Below are positions 1 through 25,440 of a stretch of 64,000 nucleotides of DNA, piece by piece. Origin of the DNA: Cheilinus undulatus (taxonomy: Eukaryota > Chordata > Actinopteri > Labriformes > Labridae); NCBI RefSeq assembly GCF_018320785.1, contig NC_054881.1, forward strand, positions 42,694,424 to 42,758,423, read 5' to 3'. The notes beneath the pieces were generated by a model that was not told where the DNA came from, did not search any database, and was given only the letters and a program-made list of their open reading frames with translations. The position numbers and the translations under genes were made by a program. Position 1 is the stretch's first letter. Each line of letters begins with the position of its first letter.

Positions 1-110
1 CTACCAGGGTATGAGGGGAGACTTAGCTGGAGGCCATGGAGGTCAGCAGAATCATGGTAGATAAACTGTGATTATAATCACTCTTATCAAAGCAAACATG
101 TAAAAAAATA
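1..110 (+). repeat. Dispersed repeat fragment (family R1)
   Basis: The block with GGAGGTCAGCA..ATCATGGTA followed by a TGTGAT core recurs, diverged, at about 4405-4530 and 59215-59345. It is cut by the left edge of the window. No coding capacity or clear terminal repeats are visible, so it is probably a non-autonomous DNA transposon remnant. The class is not established. Confidence 0.5.
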
Positions 111-757
111 TATATATGTATATAAATATATAAGTGGATGCTGTAGTACAAATACTTTTATCTTGAAACAGAATCGTCCTGTCTCTACAGGCAGACTGAG
201 GAGCCAACATGTCTCATCTGCTGCCATCCTGTTATTCAGGCTTGTGAAAACATCATCATAAAGGGCTAAAATGTCACAGTTGAGTGTTAGCTTCAAAGTT
301 AGCATGAGAGACTGCTTATTTAGAGACTAGACTCTATAATTCTACTATAAACAGATGAATACATGAGACTCCATACAAATAAATTTCAGTGATGAATAAA
401 GTTATCATGGTATTGTATTGCTTTGAACTGCAGACTCTGGTAGAGTTTATCTCCAGGCTGTTTGCCTATGTGTGCATGAGTCACTTTAAAAAGGACCACA
501 GTGTCTCACTCAGAATTAACACTGGTTTGTTTTGGTGAGCCACACATTCTCTTCGAACATCCTGCATCAATTCTACTGCACAGTCACCAGTCATGGAAAC
601 ATATTTGAGGGGTACCTCAATCATTCATTGGAAGGTCACTCTGTGCGTCCCCAACCATGGTTAAGTCGAGCTAAAGTTATACAGCTAACTGTCTAACTGT
701 AGCATCTGGAGGCAGGTCGCTAAAGCTGTATCATGTAAAGAGGAGGCCATATGTGTA
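111..757. other. Non-coding, no gene recognised
   Basis: AT-rich sequence with no conserved exon on either strand. The ORFs are short and random-looking. It lies on the 3' side of the visible pip5kl1 exons, so it may be intronic to that gene if the last exons are further left. Confidence 0.5.
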
Positions 758-831
758 CAGGATCGTCCTCTCTGGGCCAGAGCTCATTTAAAGTGACTGA
801 GGAAGAGGGCTGCACTGGGAGTGGGATTCTT
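758..831 (+). repeat. 74-bp dispersed duplicate of 3777-3850
   Basis: A block starting CAGGATCGTCCTCTC and ending GGGAGTGGGATTC matches 3777-3850 with only a few substitutions. In the second place it sits inside a hAT-like repeat. No terminal repeats are evident around this copy. Confidence 0.6.
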
Positions 832-1164
832 CAGCTGGCACACCAGATGGATTTGTTTTTCACACATCCATCTGGTAAACCTCTCATAGACAGCGTTTGG
901 GAAAGTGCAGAGCCTTTGAAAAAAAAACCTGGAGAGTGGTTGGATGAACGTTCTGTCTGTCACATCTCTATGGGCCAATCAGAGCAACAAAACACATGAC
1001 TTGGCTGCAACCGAAGAGTAAACTCCATAGAGAACTGCATAACAGTAACCATGGCGACTGTAGACATGTCAGTACTCGACCTTTGTGGTTTTTGAAAAGA
1101 AAACAACTCACTTTGTTCTTCTTTTAACGAAGAAATGTCGTCAACTTCTGATCAAAGTGGCGCT

Positions 1165-1390
1165 TTAGCAGCATCCACGCTAATCTCTTCTGCCATAATT
1201 GCACTGGTCTCTTCTCGCTGCTTGCTTACATCACGGCTCCACCGTGCCCGAAAGCACTGATTGGTCCTGTCACTTTCTAACTGGGCCTAAACGCTCCAAA
1301 CGGGAGCATTGAAGATGGATTCACCAGTCAGAAACATGGAAACAGGAGAATTCTTCTGCTTTGCACAGTTAGAGTTCACTATGATGGACC
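1165..1390 (+). repeat. Dispersed repeat (family R2)
   Basis: The copy contains GATTGGTCCTGTCACTTTCT, then an AAGATGGATTCACCAG block and a CTGCTTTGCA block. Related copies are at 4520-4790, 9540-9780 (partial), 28255-28345 (partial) and 57160-57335 (partial). It is non-coding and of unknown class. Confidence 0.55.
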
Positions 1391-2255
1391 TAAACAACTC
1401 ATGTGGAAGAGGATTAGAGGCCTGTCCGTGTCCAAAGCAGACTTGTTTTTAGCACTGATGGCTCAGATTTTCCATTCTAAACCAGTGGAGTCCAGCGTTC
1501 TGGGTGCTAAAAGCGCTCTGAGCGTCAGCAGTTTTTGTCGCCATGGTCAAAGCGGCCCCTTTAGAAATACCAATCAGACAGCACTTCACTTCTGATGAAT
1601 AATGCTGTATTTAACATCAACCTGATTATAATTCCCTCCTTGTCACCTGTCACCTAGTTAGCGTGTTTGCTAAGTTAGCATGCCACCATGCACTCTCTCT
1701 GAAATCTGCCTCTCAAGTTTCCATTGCACTCGTAGCACATTCTGGACCAATATACATCCGCTGTGACAGATTTTCTACAAATGAAGTAATCTTCAGTGGA
1801 ACTGTCCAGAAAGTAACCACAAACATGCTCCTGTTCTAATTTACTGCTACAGCTGTGGAGCATTACTGAGTGGTCGGAGGTGAATTCTTCTAACATCTTG
1901 GATCAGGATCATTTTCTGCACAATCACCAGTCATGTAAACATACTAGAAGGTTCACTGAATCCCAGAGGTTTTTATTCATGCCTTCAACGGATCTAGCCC
2001 TAAATCAAGAACAGAACAAGTTGAAAACAAATGTTTTCTCCCATGATTAAGTAGAGAGTTTCTTCTTTCATTAGAGCTATTTGGTGTTTCTACAGTCACA
2101 GTACAAATTATTCTCTGGGTCTTGAAAGATGACTCAAAATGGCCAAAATGCCACTTTCCATTTTATTAAAGGGCTGGCACTCAATGAGTTAACAGATCAT
2201 CAGAAGCAGAGGTTGCTCCACAGTGCTGTGAAATTTCTGTCATGTCTTTTTACAA
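1391..2255. other. Non-coding, no gene recognised
   Basis: No exon, RNA gene or clear repeat was recognised on either strand between the R2 repeat and the SINE. Confidence 0.45.
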
Positions 2256-2265
2256 TCCAACATTT

Positions 2266-2453
2266 AAAATTTTTTTTTAAAGGTTTATTTTGGGCATTTT
2301 TGTGCCTTTATTTGATAGAGGAGGATAGTGGATAGAGTCGGAAACAGGGGAGAGAGTGGGGACGAGACATGCGGTAAAGGGCCTCAGGTCGGATTCGAAC
2401 CCGGCCGTCCGAGTACATGGGGCGCGCCTTAACCACTCGACCACCTGCGCCCC
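2266..2453 (-). mobile_element. tRNA-derived SINE with target-site duplication
   Basis: On the minus strand the element begins with a tRNA-like head. The A box TGGTCGAGTGG is at 2443-2433 and the B box GGTTCGAATCC at 2401-2391. A tRNA-unrelated body follows, then an A/T-rich tail at about 2280-2268. A direct repeat TCCAACATTT flanks it (2256-2265 and 2454-2463), as expected for LINE-mediated insertion. Pol III box spacing resembles a Leu/Ser-type tRNA head, but the rest does not fold as a tRNA, so this is not a functional tRNA gene. Confidence 0.85.
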
Positions 2454-2479
2454 TCCAACATTTTAATTTTGATATAATT

Positions 2480-3000
2480 CAGGTGCATCTCCGATAATTG
2501 GAATATTAGCATATCGTTGAAAAGTTTTCAAAGGTTTCCTGAACCTTCATTCTCTCACTCTGGTTCAGTACACACAACCACAAACATGAGGAAGACTGCT
2601 GATTGGACACATGACACCCTACATGAGGAGGGTAAGCCACAGAAGGTCCCTGCTGTGTGGTGGGAAAGAGCGCATCAACTGGGAGGAGCTCAGCCCTCAG
2701 AGGATTGTCAAACAAAGCAGATTCAAGAACTTAGAGGAGCTTCACAAGGACTGGACTGAGACTGGAGTCAGCAGATCAAGATCCACCACACAGAGGGGTC
2801 CAGGAAATGGACTACAAATGTGATGTTCTCAGTGTGGAGCCAATCCTGAATCACAAATCACATCAGAGTCTCACCTGGACTAAGGAGAAAAAGATCTGGA
2901 CCACTGTGGTCTCAGTGGTCCAAAGTCCTGTTTTCAGATTAAACTAAATTTTGAATTTGAGTCTGGAGGAGGACCAGAGAGGCCCAGAATCCTTCAGTTC
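2480..3000 (+). mobile_element. Tc1/mariner transposase fossil
   Basis: A degraded transposase reading frame can be followed in pieces. Near 2695-2775 it reads RIVKQSRFKNLEELHKDWTE, the linker region typical of Tc1-like transposases. Farther on are remnants of the first catalytic segment (a TKEKKIW..QWSKVLFSD-like stretch) at about 2880-2945. Frameshifts and stops interrupt it, the N-terminal helix-turn-helix is shortened, and the second and third catalytic residues are absent. It is dead. Confidence 0.75.
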
Positions 3001-3120
3001 CTCCAATCACCTTCTGAGAATTTTTTGAAAAGTCCCGCTCTTCTCGAACACTTTCTATGGGAGCTTTCCCAGATGACTGTGGGATATCTCTGTGCAGTAG
3101 GTATGTGGAACAGTCTATCA

Positions 3121-3960
3121 CAGCGTTACTCAACCCTGCTCAACCAAAGAGGCAAACTGATGGAAAATGCCTTTGCAAGAGCCACATTCTGAGTGGTGAA
3201 AAGAGGCAAAAACGGGGTTAAAGTGGCAATAAAAAATGTTTAAGGTGGCAAAAATCAGCAAAAATCAGTCAAAAGGGGGCAAAGAAGGCATGAAATTGCA
3301 AGAAAACAGGTAAAAAGTGAGAAACATGGGGCAAAAAAGTGGCATAAACGGGCAGCAATTGGCAAAAATAAGTAAGGAAGTTCCCAAAATTGAGTTACAG
3401 GTGGCAAAAAAGTCAGAAAACAGCAAAAACTGGTCAAAAAATGAGTGTAAAAGTGACCTAAATGGGCAAAGAGGTAGGAAAAATGGACATAAAGCAGAAA
3501 AACATGGCAAAAATGGGGAATAGAGTGGCATTTCATGGCTAAAGGCAGCGTAAATGGGAGAAAAGTGGCAAAAATGAGGAAAACACGCAAAAAGCAGGAT
3601 AAAAGAGTCAAAAACTGGGCAAAAAATGGCAAAAAGAAGTGACAAAAGTGGGCTTAAAGCAGTAAAAACGGATTAAAAATGGCAAAAAATAAAATAAAAT
3701 CACAAATAAGTGCAATGGAAATATAAAGACAAAAGTTAAAAGTTGACAATTAAAGCGGACTGTAATAGTATGGGAAACAGGATCATCCTCTCCGGGGCAG
3801 AGCTCATTTAAAGTGACTGAGGTAGAGGGCTGCATTGGGAGTGGGATTCAGAGTTTTCCTTTATTTCAGGTTTTCTGAGGGAATAATGTTTCAAATTAAG
3901 ACATAAAAGAGCCACAAAACATCACAAAAGAGACACGGAGAGACACGCTTGGTTTCAGGC
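3121..3960 (+). mobile_element. hAT-like non-autonomous element, copy 1
   Basis: The left end CAGCGTTACTCAACCCTGCT matches the left end of the better-preserved copy at 22285-23196. The body is a long purine-rich run of GTGGCAAAAA-type motifs. The right part has the AATAATGTTT..AAGAGCCACAAA block of the same family. The extreme right terminus is not intact here. A 74-bp block (3777-3850) shared with 758-831 sits inside. The open frames on either strand are low-complexity artefacts. Confidence 0.6.
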
Positions 3961-4284
3961 TAGTCTGGTGTTCAAGTCTCTGAGTCATAGATAAACATCT
4001 AATCATCACCAAATTACCCACAGGTGTGAGCTTTGCTGCATGACTCTGCAGGAATGCGATCTTGATCGGAGAACTCTATAAGGCCTCCCTCTGTCATGGC
4101 GTTGTTGGTGATCTAAATACAGTGGCTAGGCCTGGGGCAAAACACGTGGAAGTGCACTTGGCGGTGGGCGTTTTAGCACCTGCATGTCAGTAGAGCAGGT
4201 TCTTTAGTGAATTAGGCACAAAAGAGGAGCTTGCAGTTAACGCTAACAGAGCAGCGTAAGAATTCTTAGTAGATCTACCCCTTC

Positions 4285-4530
4285 AGAGCAGGGGTCCTCA
4301 ACCTTTTCAGCCCTAGACCCCCAAAATAAAGGTGCCAGAGACCGGGGACCCCCACTGTACCTGAAAGTGGCTGAACACAGCCATGAACATTCAGGAACAG
4401 TCATGTGGAAACAAGGACATCAGCAAAATCATGGTCCATTTTAAAGTTAAGCTGTGATATCCATATTTTTTATTTAACCTGAATAATAACAGCTGGTATC
4501 AAAGAAACAAATATTCTTTATTATTCGGTC
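4285..4530 (+). repeat. Dispersed repeat, hAT-like end plus R1 core
   Basis: It begins with CAGGGGTCCTCAACCTTTT near 4289, the style of a teleost hAT terminus, and continues into the R1 block shared with 1-110 and 59215-59345. No matching right terminus was found. Confidence 0.45.
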
Positions 4531-4790
4531 TCTTGTTGCTGCTTGCTTACATCACGGCTTCGCCGCGCCTGAAAGTACTGCCCCTCATCGCTGATTGGTC
4601 CTGTCACTTTCTAACCGGGCCTAAACGGTTCAGACAGGAGCTTTGCAAGATGGATTCACCAGTGAGAAACACGAAAATGGGCGTATCCATCTGCTTTACA
4701 AGGTTACATCATGACTCCGTTATTTCAGTGCTTCACTCTCCTGATGGGAGGAGCTTATTTTTCTTTGTTTTTGACACTCAGAGATAAGAA
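4520..4790 (+). repeat. Dispersed repeat (family R2), second copy
   Basis: It aligns along most of its length with 1165-1390, including GATTGGTCCTGTCACTTTCT and AAGATGGATTCACCAG. It ends just before the last visible pip5kl1 exon. Confidence 0.6.
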
Positions 4791-4819
4791 TGATGAAGTT
4801 ACAATGAAAAGCCACTGAC

Positions 4820-19252
<14,433 letters not shown>

Positions 19253-19450
19253 CTGTGACGGACAACAAACAGATTTAAAAACCGCGTTTGTCTGCTTCAG
19301 TCAGCGAGGCTGCAGAGAGGAACGAGCGAGCGAGTGAGCAGAGGCAACCGAGAACAGACACAGCTGACTGTCCGCAGAGTGTCTGACAGAGTCACTGTGG
19401 AGACTAACACAAAAGAGCAGCCAGACGAGCCATACTGATGTTAAAGGGAT
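19253..19450 (-). promoter_or_regulatory. Probable 5' flank/UTR of pip5kl1
   Basis: Unique, moderately GC-rich sequence directly upstream of the pip5kl1 start codon (ATG at 19252). No TATA box was recognised. A further non-coding exon cannot be excluded. The assignment rests on position only. Confidence 0.4.
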
Positions 19451-19726
19451 AGTCCAGTCGTTTTTAAAGCGAGGGCTTAATGAAGCATTGAAGCATATAC
19501 CATTTGTCTGCATCACTTAAAAGTAGATTTATGAGAACACCATGCTCTAAACAGGGTCAATGAGGTCATAATTGTTTAATAGTTCATAAAATCAACCATT
19601 TAGATAGCAGGGATTATGCTATTAAAAAGAGTACTATCAGAACAATCAGATTACTTTTAAGTTGTAACAAGTAACTTTACTTATTCATTCTGCAACTCAG
19701 CTGTTAGTTGATCATTAAAGTTCAAC

Positions 19727-20350
19727 TAACCTGAGGGCCTAACAGGGTCACCTTTTTAACCACAAACTCTCAACCTCATTTCGCCAGTAATGAAACATGA
19801 CAAAAAAATTAGCACTGATGATAAACAATTTTGACATTTCAAAAGTTAAAAAGCTAAGTTTAAAGGCTCCCAATCTGAGAAAAGTACATTGATTAGTTAA
19901 AAAAAGTCAGAACATGAAATTGAAATTGAAAAGTAATGTTTTTTAAAGGCACATATATTCGAAAGAAAGTCAAAATAATGAGTTTAAAAGGTCAAAATAT
20001 GAAATAAAATTTTTAATATTGAGTCTAAAAGGTCAAACTATGGGATTATGAAGTCAAAGTTTGGAGTTGAAATTATGAGATAAAACATAAACTTATTGGT
20101 TAAAAGACCAAAATATGAATTAAAAATGTAGAATTATGAATCTTAAAGCTCAAAATATTATATGAGAAGTCAAAATTATGAGTTGAAATGAAAAGTATGA
20201 AATGAAAAGTCAGAGTTAAAGTTTGAGTCCTGATTGTGAGATGCTAAATTGAAAATGTGACATTAAAACGCAAATGAATTTCTTTTCCCACATTCCTGAC
20301 TTCTTATCTAAATATTTTTACTCCTTACTTTTTCATATTTTATGACTGAA
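19727..20350 (-). mobile_element. hAT-like AT-rich element (family H2), inverted partial copy
   Basis: Starts with CTAACCTGAGGGCCTAACAG, the inverse of 35306-35325 near the right end of the element at 34189-35344. An AT-rich interior of TCAAAATATGAAAT-type motifs follows, as in that element. The outer termini are missing. Confidence 0.55.
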
Positions 20351-20552
20351 CAAGGATATTAAATCCTCAGGATAAGTTCACATTTTTATACTTGAGGAAA
20401 TGTGAAGACCACAGACTGTTCGACAGCTGTGAACAGGTTCGTCTCCAAACAATTATAAAATTTCGCTCTTTTACTCTATGTCATACTTTGCAAGCTAAGT
20501 ATTTCATTGTTAACCTTTAGATCTAACCGCTGATCCGTCGGATAAAGTCGTG

Positions 20553-20857
20553 AATAAAGTCCTAATATTACGAGAATAAAGTCCTAATATTACGAGAATA
20601 AAGTCCTAATATTACGAGAATAAAGTCCTAATATTACGAGAATAAAGTCCTAATATTACGAGAATAAAGTCCTAATATTACGAGAATAAAGTCCTAATAT
20701 TACGAGAATAAAGTCCTAATATTACGAGAATAAAGTCCTAATATTACGAGAATAAAGTCCTAATATTACGAGAATAAAGTCCTAATATTACGAGAATAAA
20801 GTCCTAATATTACGAGAATAAAGTCCTAATATTACGAGAATAAAGTCCTAATATTAC
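20553..20857 (+). repeat. 22-bp minisatellite
   Basis: About 14 nearly perfect units with core ATAAAGTCCTAATATTACGA. Copies are almost identical, which suggests recent expansion. It stops exactly where the LINE fragment begins (TATTACCCACCTC). Confidence 0.95.
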
Positions 20858-21420
20858 CCACCTCTCAGCACCAAACCATCCACCCAGCTCCCTCCCCACT
20901 CCCTGGTAAACTGCCTCCACGACATCAAAGCCTGGATGACTTCTAACCAACTCAAACTCAACAGCAATAAAACAGAGCTCATGGTCGTGGCCCCCAAAGC
21001 GCTGCTGCAGAAGGCTGGAGATCTCGCGCTTGATGTGGACGGGACCTCCATCTGTCCGTCCTCCAAGGTCCGAAACCTGGGCGTCATCCTGGACTCCACC
21101 CTCTCCTTCCAGTCCCACATAAAGTCTGTCAACAAATCTGCCTTCTATCATCTCAAGAACATCTCCAGACTCCGACCATCACTCCCTGATTCTGTGGCTG
21201 AAACACTCATTCATGCTTTCATAACCTCCCGCCTGGACTACTGTAATGGAGTCCTGTCTGGAGTTCCCAGCAAAACCCTGGACAGGCTTCAGTACGTCCA
21301 AAACTCTGCAGCTAGAGTTCTCACCCGCACTATACATGGTACCATCACCATTCAAACTCAATACTCTCTGCCTCTTAATTACTTACACCAGCTCCAGCAG
21401 CCGTACCTAATCTCTTGATC
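20858..21420 (+). mobile_element. L2/CR1-type LINE, reverse transcriptase C-terminal fragment
   Basis: A frame open from the left edge through 21418 encodes the end of a non-LTR reverse transcriptase. It includes WMTSNQLKLNSNKTELMVV, NLGVILDSTLSFQSHI, SRLDYCNGVLSGVP and LDRLQYVQNSAARVLTRT, hallmarks of teleost L2/CR1-clade elements. It is 5'-truncated as usual for LINEs. The sequence after about 21330 no longer matches the family, so the 3' end is also damaged or rearranged. No endonuclease domain is present. Confidence 0.88.
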
Positions 21421-21524
21421 CTAGCCCATACCATAGCCACTTGTTAGCAACTGTTACATATTAATACAACTTTAGTAACAGCTAATAAGCCGCAAAAACA
21501 TGCTACAGATGGGCCAGTTAGAAC

Positions 21525-21566
21525 AGAAATATGAGGCCCCCGGGCCTTGAGTTTGACACCCGTGCA
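21525..21566 (-). mobile_element. hAT-like terminus (family H2)
   Basis: GGCCTTGAGTTTGACACCCG is the inverse of the left end of the copy at 47047 (CGGGTGTCAAACTCAAGGCC). Only a terminal fragment is visible here. Confidence 0.55.
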
Positions 21567-22276
21567 TTAAACTGTACTTCATGCTTGAGGCAGTGATCAA
21601 TAGTTATTATCAATAGTGTAACAACTGTGAATGCAGGTCAGCCTGCCTCAGGACATCAATATCAGCCCCAATAGATTTCATAATGTTTCTATCCAGAGTG
21701 AACGGCTGATCAGATCTCTAGTTTGTCTTTATGGAGTCCTGGGAAACACAGCTCAGTCTCAGTGGATGCTCTCTGCTCTGATAAAGGATAAAACAAATAA
21801 ATATTCTCTTATTTGATAGTTGAACCTCCCTGCTGGCTCTCTTCTCAACACCAACCTTTTGTTTAGTCCTCCACTTTTATTATTGTTCAGTTTCGTAGCA
21901 ACAGGCTGGAAGCAGAGCTCCTTTAAAGCTTTTCTCTGTCGCTGAGACGCTCTCAGCTCCTCTTTGCATTCAGCCGTGAAACAAAAGCTTCCTGTCTGAT
22001 CACGGCCGAGCTTGACCCCGTTTGATGGTCCGCATGGCAGGTCTGAACGTGTCTGACTTAAAGAGAGCAGACTGGAGCGTCTCTATGCTTGAGACGAACC
22101 AGCTTTGTTTGGAATATTTCAAAGATGGACAGCGGATAAGGTGGGGAGAGTGGGAAACGATGTGTGGGAAAGGAGCCACAGGCCAGATTAGAACCTGGAG
22201 AACAGCCTTTACCTCCTGTGCTGTTTGGTTCTGTCAGCCTTACAGCAGCAGAGACTGAATCATTAAAACATGCAGC
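21567..22276. other. Intergenic, no gene recognised
   Basis: Unique-looking sequence between repeats. The open frames at 21631-21816 and 22022-22258 show no recognisable family, and no splice-supported exon was found. Confidence 0.4.
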
Positions 22277-22284
22277 ATCCAGAG

Positions 22285-23196
22285 CAGTGTTACTCCACCC
22301 TGCTCAACCAAAGAGCCAAATTATTGAAAAATACCTTCACAAGAGCCGCAATCTAAGTGGTGAGAAATGGCAACAACAGCTTGAAGTAGCATTAAAAATA
22401 AGTTAAAGGTGGCAAAAATGTGGCAAAAAAAGAGAAAATGGATTAAAAAAGGCAAAAAGCAAATGGTAGCTTAAATGGGCAAGAAATTGTGACAAAATGG
22501 TGAAAAGGGGTAAAGTGTGATAAATGCGGCAAAATGGGAAAAAGGTGTCAAAAAGAAGTGGCATAAATGGGCAAAAAAGTAGGAATAAAAGTGGTATTTA
22601 ATGGCAAAGGTAGCTTAAATGGGCAAAAACATGGTGAAAAATGGCAAAATGGAATCGAAGTGGTTCAGAAGTGGCAAGAATGGGCAAAAAGAGGAAATAA
22701 GTAGTATTTAATGGCAAAAGGCATCTTAAATGGGCAAAAAAATGTGAAAAGGGGCAAAAATGGAATAAAAGTGGCTAAAAGAAGCTGCAAAAAGGAACAA
22801 AAAAGAGGAAACAAGTGGAATTTAATGGCAAAAGGTAGCTTAAATGGGTGAAAGTAGGGAAAATGGTGAAAAGGGGCAAAAATGGAATAAAAGTGGCAAA
22901 AATGTGGGAAAAAATGAGAGAAAAGTGACTAAAATGGGCAAAAAGTAGGAATTAAAGTGGTATTTAATGGCAAATTAGCCTAATTGGGTGAAAAGTGGCA
23001 AAAATGAGATAAATGGGACAATTATGTTTGACAATAAAGCCTTCTGTATAAGTCTGAGAAAGAAACTGATTAATGTGATTAATTTTTGAGGTTAAAATTT
23101 CTCTTTTTTTAGGTTTTTCTGGGGGAATAATAATTGAAACGAAGACATTAAAGAGCCACAAATTATCACTAACGAGCCACACGCTGAGTATCACTG
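22285..23196 (+). mobile_element. hAT-like non-autonomous element with 8-bp TSD (family H1)
   Basis: The ends CAGTGTTACTCC and, inverted, CAGTGATACTCAG form short terminal inverted repeats. Direct 8-bp flanks ATCCAGAG (22277-22284) and ATCCGGAG (23197-23204) differ at one base, as expected for an old hAT insertion. The interior is a purine-rich degenerate repeat of GTGGCAAAAA and AATGGGCAAAAA motifs with no transposase. Relatives are at 3121-3960 and 61240-62040, and an end-less tract at 24760-25440. Confidence 0.8.
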
Positions 23197-23584
23197 ATCC
23201 GGAGGATCATGGTCTTACTCTAGGTTGGCTCAGAGGGCAGGCGGGATTTGACGGTGTTGTTTTCATCTCCTTTACTTGCCAAGTCAGGTTAAACACACTG
23301 GACCTGCAAACACACTCTCTTCATGTTGATGCATCCAGATTAATGCTGCAGCGTTAAACAGGAAATGATTATTAACTGTTAATGTGATGTGTGCAGCAGG
23401 GAGGAGATCCTGCAGAGTCATTGCAGCTTTCCTTCCCTGCCAGCGCTGCAGCTTCATCTCTGACTGGCCGCTGAGTTCACAGAAGGAAACTAGGATGGAG
23501 CAGAGTGGCAGATTGAATGAATCATGCATTTGTTTCATTTTAACCTGAAAGAACACAAACGTCAGTTTTTAGATGATGATCTCA

Positions 23585-24270
23585 TTTATTGAGGGAAAAA
23601 AGCCATCCAAACCTACCTGACCCTATGTGAAAAAGTCATTCCCTCCTTGTTAAATCATGAATTAACTGTGATTAACCCCATTGTTGATCAAGCTCAGCTC
23701 AGTTTGACTATCCACACCCAGACCTGATTACTGCCAGACCTGCTGGATCCAGAATCCCCTTAACTAGAACCTGTCTGACAGTGAAGTAGGCTAAAAGATC
23801 TCCAAGACATCATGGAACCATCTAAAGAAGAACAGATGAGAAAAAAAGTCACTGACATCTATCAGTCTGAAAGGATTTCAAAGATATTTCTGAGGCTTTG
23901 GCACAGTGAGAGCCATTACCCACAAATGGGGAAACTGTGAACAGTGGTGAACCTTCCCAGAAGTGGCCGGCCTACCAACATGACTCCAAGAGAACATGGA
24001 CAGAACAACATCTAAAGAGCTGCAGGCCTCACTGACTCAGTTAAGGTCAGAGTACATGATTCAACAATCAGAAGAGACTGGGAAACAATGGAATCATGGG
24101 AGAGTCCCAAGTCCAAAACCACTGCTGAGCAACAACAACACAAAGGCTCATCTCACATTTGACTGCAGACATCCTGATGATCCCCAAGACTTCTGGGAAA
24201 ATATTCTGAGGACTGACCAGACAGAAGAGGAGATTTCTGGAACCCTAACCCTCAAAAGCTCCACCTTTCC
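23585..24270 (+). mobile_element. Tc1/mariner fossil, 5' half
   Basis: The left part carries GTGAAAAAGTCATTCCCTCC, a teleost Tc1-type terminal motif. A decayed transposase follows: MEPSKEEQMRKKVTDIYQS at 23813-23869, then after frameshifts TSKELQASLTQLRSE and HPDDPQDFWENILRTDQTEE around 24010-24230. The first catalytic Asp is visible in RTDQT. The second and third catalytic segments are missing, so the element is 3'-deleted and inactive. Confidence 0.82.
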
Positions 24271-24474
24271 CAGGTCACCAACTATGGCCGACTGTTTGGC
24301 AAAAATGGAAGGAAAAAGCCTCAACATGCAACACTCCATCATCGTCTTTGTTGATGTTATCCTTTGAAGACTTTTATGACAAGATAATGTTGATGGTTGA
24401 AGAAGTTTGGTTGAAAAGACTCTTTATATTTCTCTGACAACATCTTCTTTCCTTTCCTCTCTATAGAAGCTGAG

Positions 24475-24580
24475 AGTGGATAACATCCTCTAACTGGAAC
24501 CCGGCTGATTCTACAGCATGGAGAGAGTTTCAGTAAGTCAGCGTTGTTTTTCTGATTGTTGATAGTAACTGTAAGTTCCT
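24475..24580 (+). repeat. Duplicate block, copy 1 of 2
   Basis: A stretch containing GAGAGAGTTTCAGTAAGTCAG and ending GTAACTGTAAGT recurs at about 26065-26162. A nearby second shared block, AAGAGGTGCACATCAGATACA (about 24706) and its relative at about 25881, suggests a duplicated or transposed segment; order is not conserved. Confidence 0.55.
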
Positions 24581-24759
24581 CTGAGTCACGGTGAGCTCCA
24601 CATCTCTGAGAGACCATCACATGGATAGTTCCTCATAACAAACACAAAAAAAAAGTTTATGATTATCTCCAGGTGTTTTTTTTTTTCTTTTTTTGTTTGG
24701 TCTTAAGAGGTGCACATCAGATACATGCAACAGCCTCCCTCTTTGCCTCTTTTAACCAC

Positions 24760-25440
24760 TGTCATCAAGGTGTCAAAAAGAAGTGGCGTAAATGGGCAAA
24801 AAAATCAGGAAGAAAGTTGTATTTAATGGCAAAGGTAGCTTAATTGGGTGAAAGAGGCATAAGTGGTGAAAATGGGCCAATAATGGAATAAAAGTGGCAA
24901 AAGAAGTTACAAAAAATGGCAAAAAAAAAAAGCAGAGACAAGTGGTATTTAATGGAAACAGGTAGCTTAAATGGGAAGAAATTGTGAAAAATGGTGACAA
25001 GGGGCAAAAATGGGATAAATGTGGCAAAATGGGAAAAAGGTGTCAAAAAGAAGGGCCATTAAAGGGCAAAAAAGTAGGAATAAAAAGTAGTATTTAATGG
25101 CAAAAGATAGCTTTAATGGGCAAAAATTGTGAAAAGAGACAAAAATGGAATAAAGTTGGCTAAAAGAAGCTGCAAAAAGGGCAAAAAAAGCAGAAACAAG
25201 TGGTATTTAATGGAAAAAAGCAGTCTAAATAGGGCAAAGTGGGGGAAAATGGTGAAAAGGGGCAAAAATGGGTAAAAAGTGGCGAAAATGTGGCAAAAAA
25301 ATGAGAGAAAAGTTATTTAAATGGGCAAAAAGCTGTCAAGAGTGGCAAAATAGGGCAAAAAAGAGGAAACAAGTGGTGTTTAATGTAAAAAGTAGCTTAA
25401 ATGGGCAAGAAATGGTGAAAAGATTAAGTGGTGAATATGC
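24760..25440 (+). repeat. Purine-rich H1-type tract without termini
   Basis: Degenerate tandem motifs GTGGCAAAAA, AATGGTGAAAAGGGGC and GGTATTTAATGG match the interior of the hAT-like element at 22285-23196. Neither terminus was found. Confidence 0.6.

Noticed and set aside
2391..2443. A tRNA gene on the minus strand
   Set aside because: A and B boxes are present, but the body is a SINE with a tail and target-site duplication, and a complete cloverleaf is not formed.
3255..3645. Overlapping Phe/Leu-rich minus ORFs that mimic membrane proteins
   Set aside because: They are the complement of the purine-rich GTGGCAAAAA repeat; the same appears at 24773-25046 and 61286-61968 in the same repeat family.
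1..4800. Terminal pip5kl1 exons
   Set aside because: I looked on the minus strand for the C-terminal PIP-kinase segments but found none, so they probably lie left of the window.
20936..21418. A functional gene of 160 aa
   Set aside because: The frame is a truncated LINE reverse-transcriptase tail, not a host gene.
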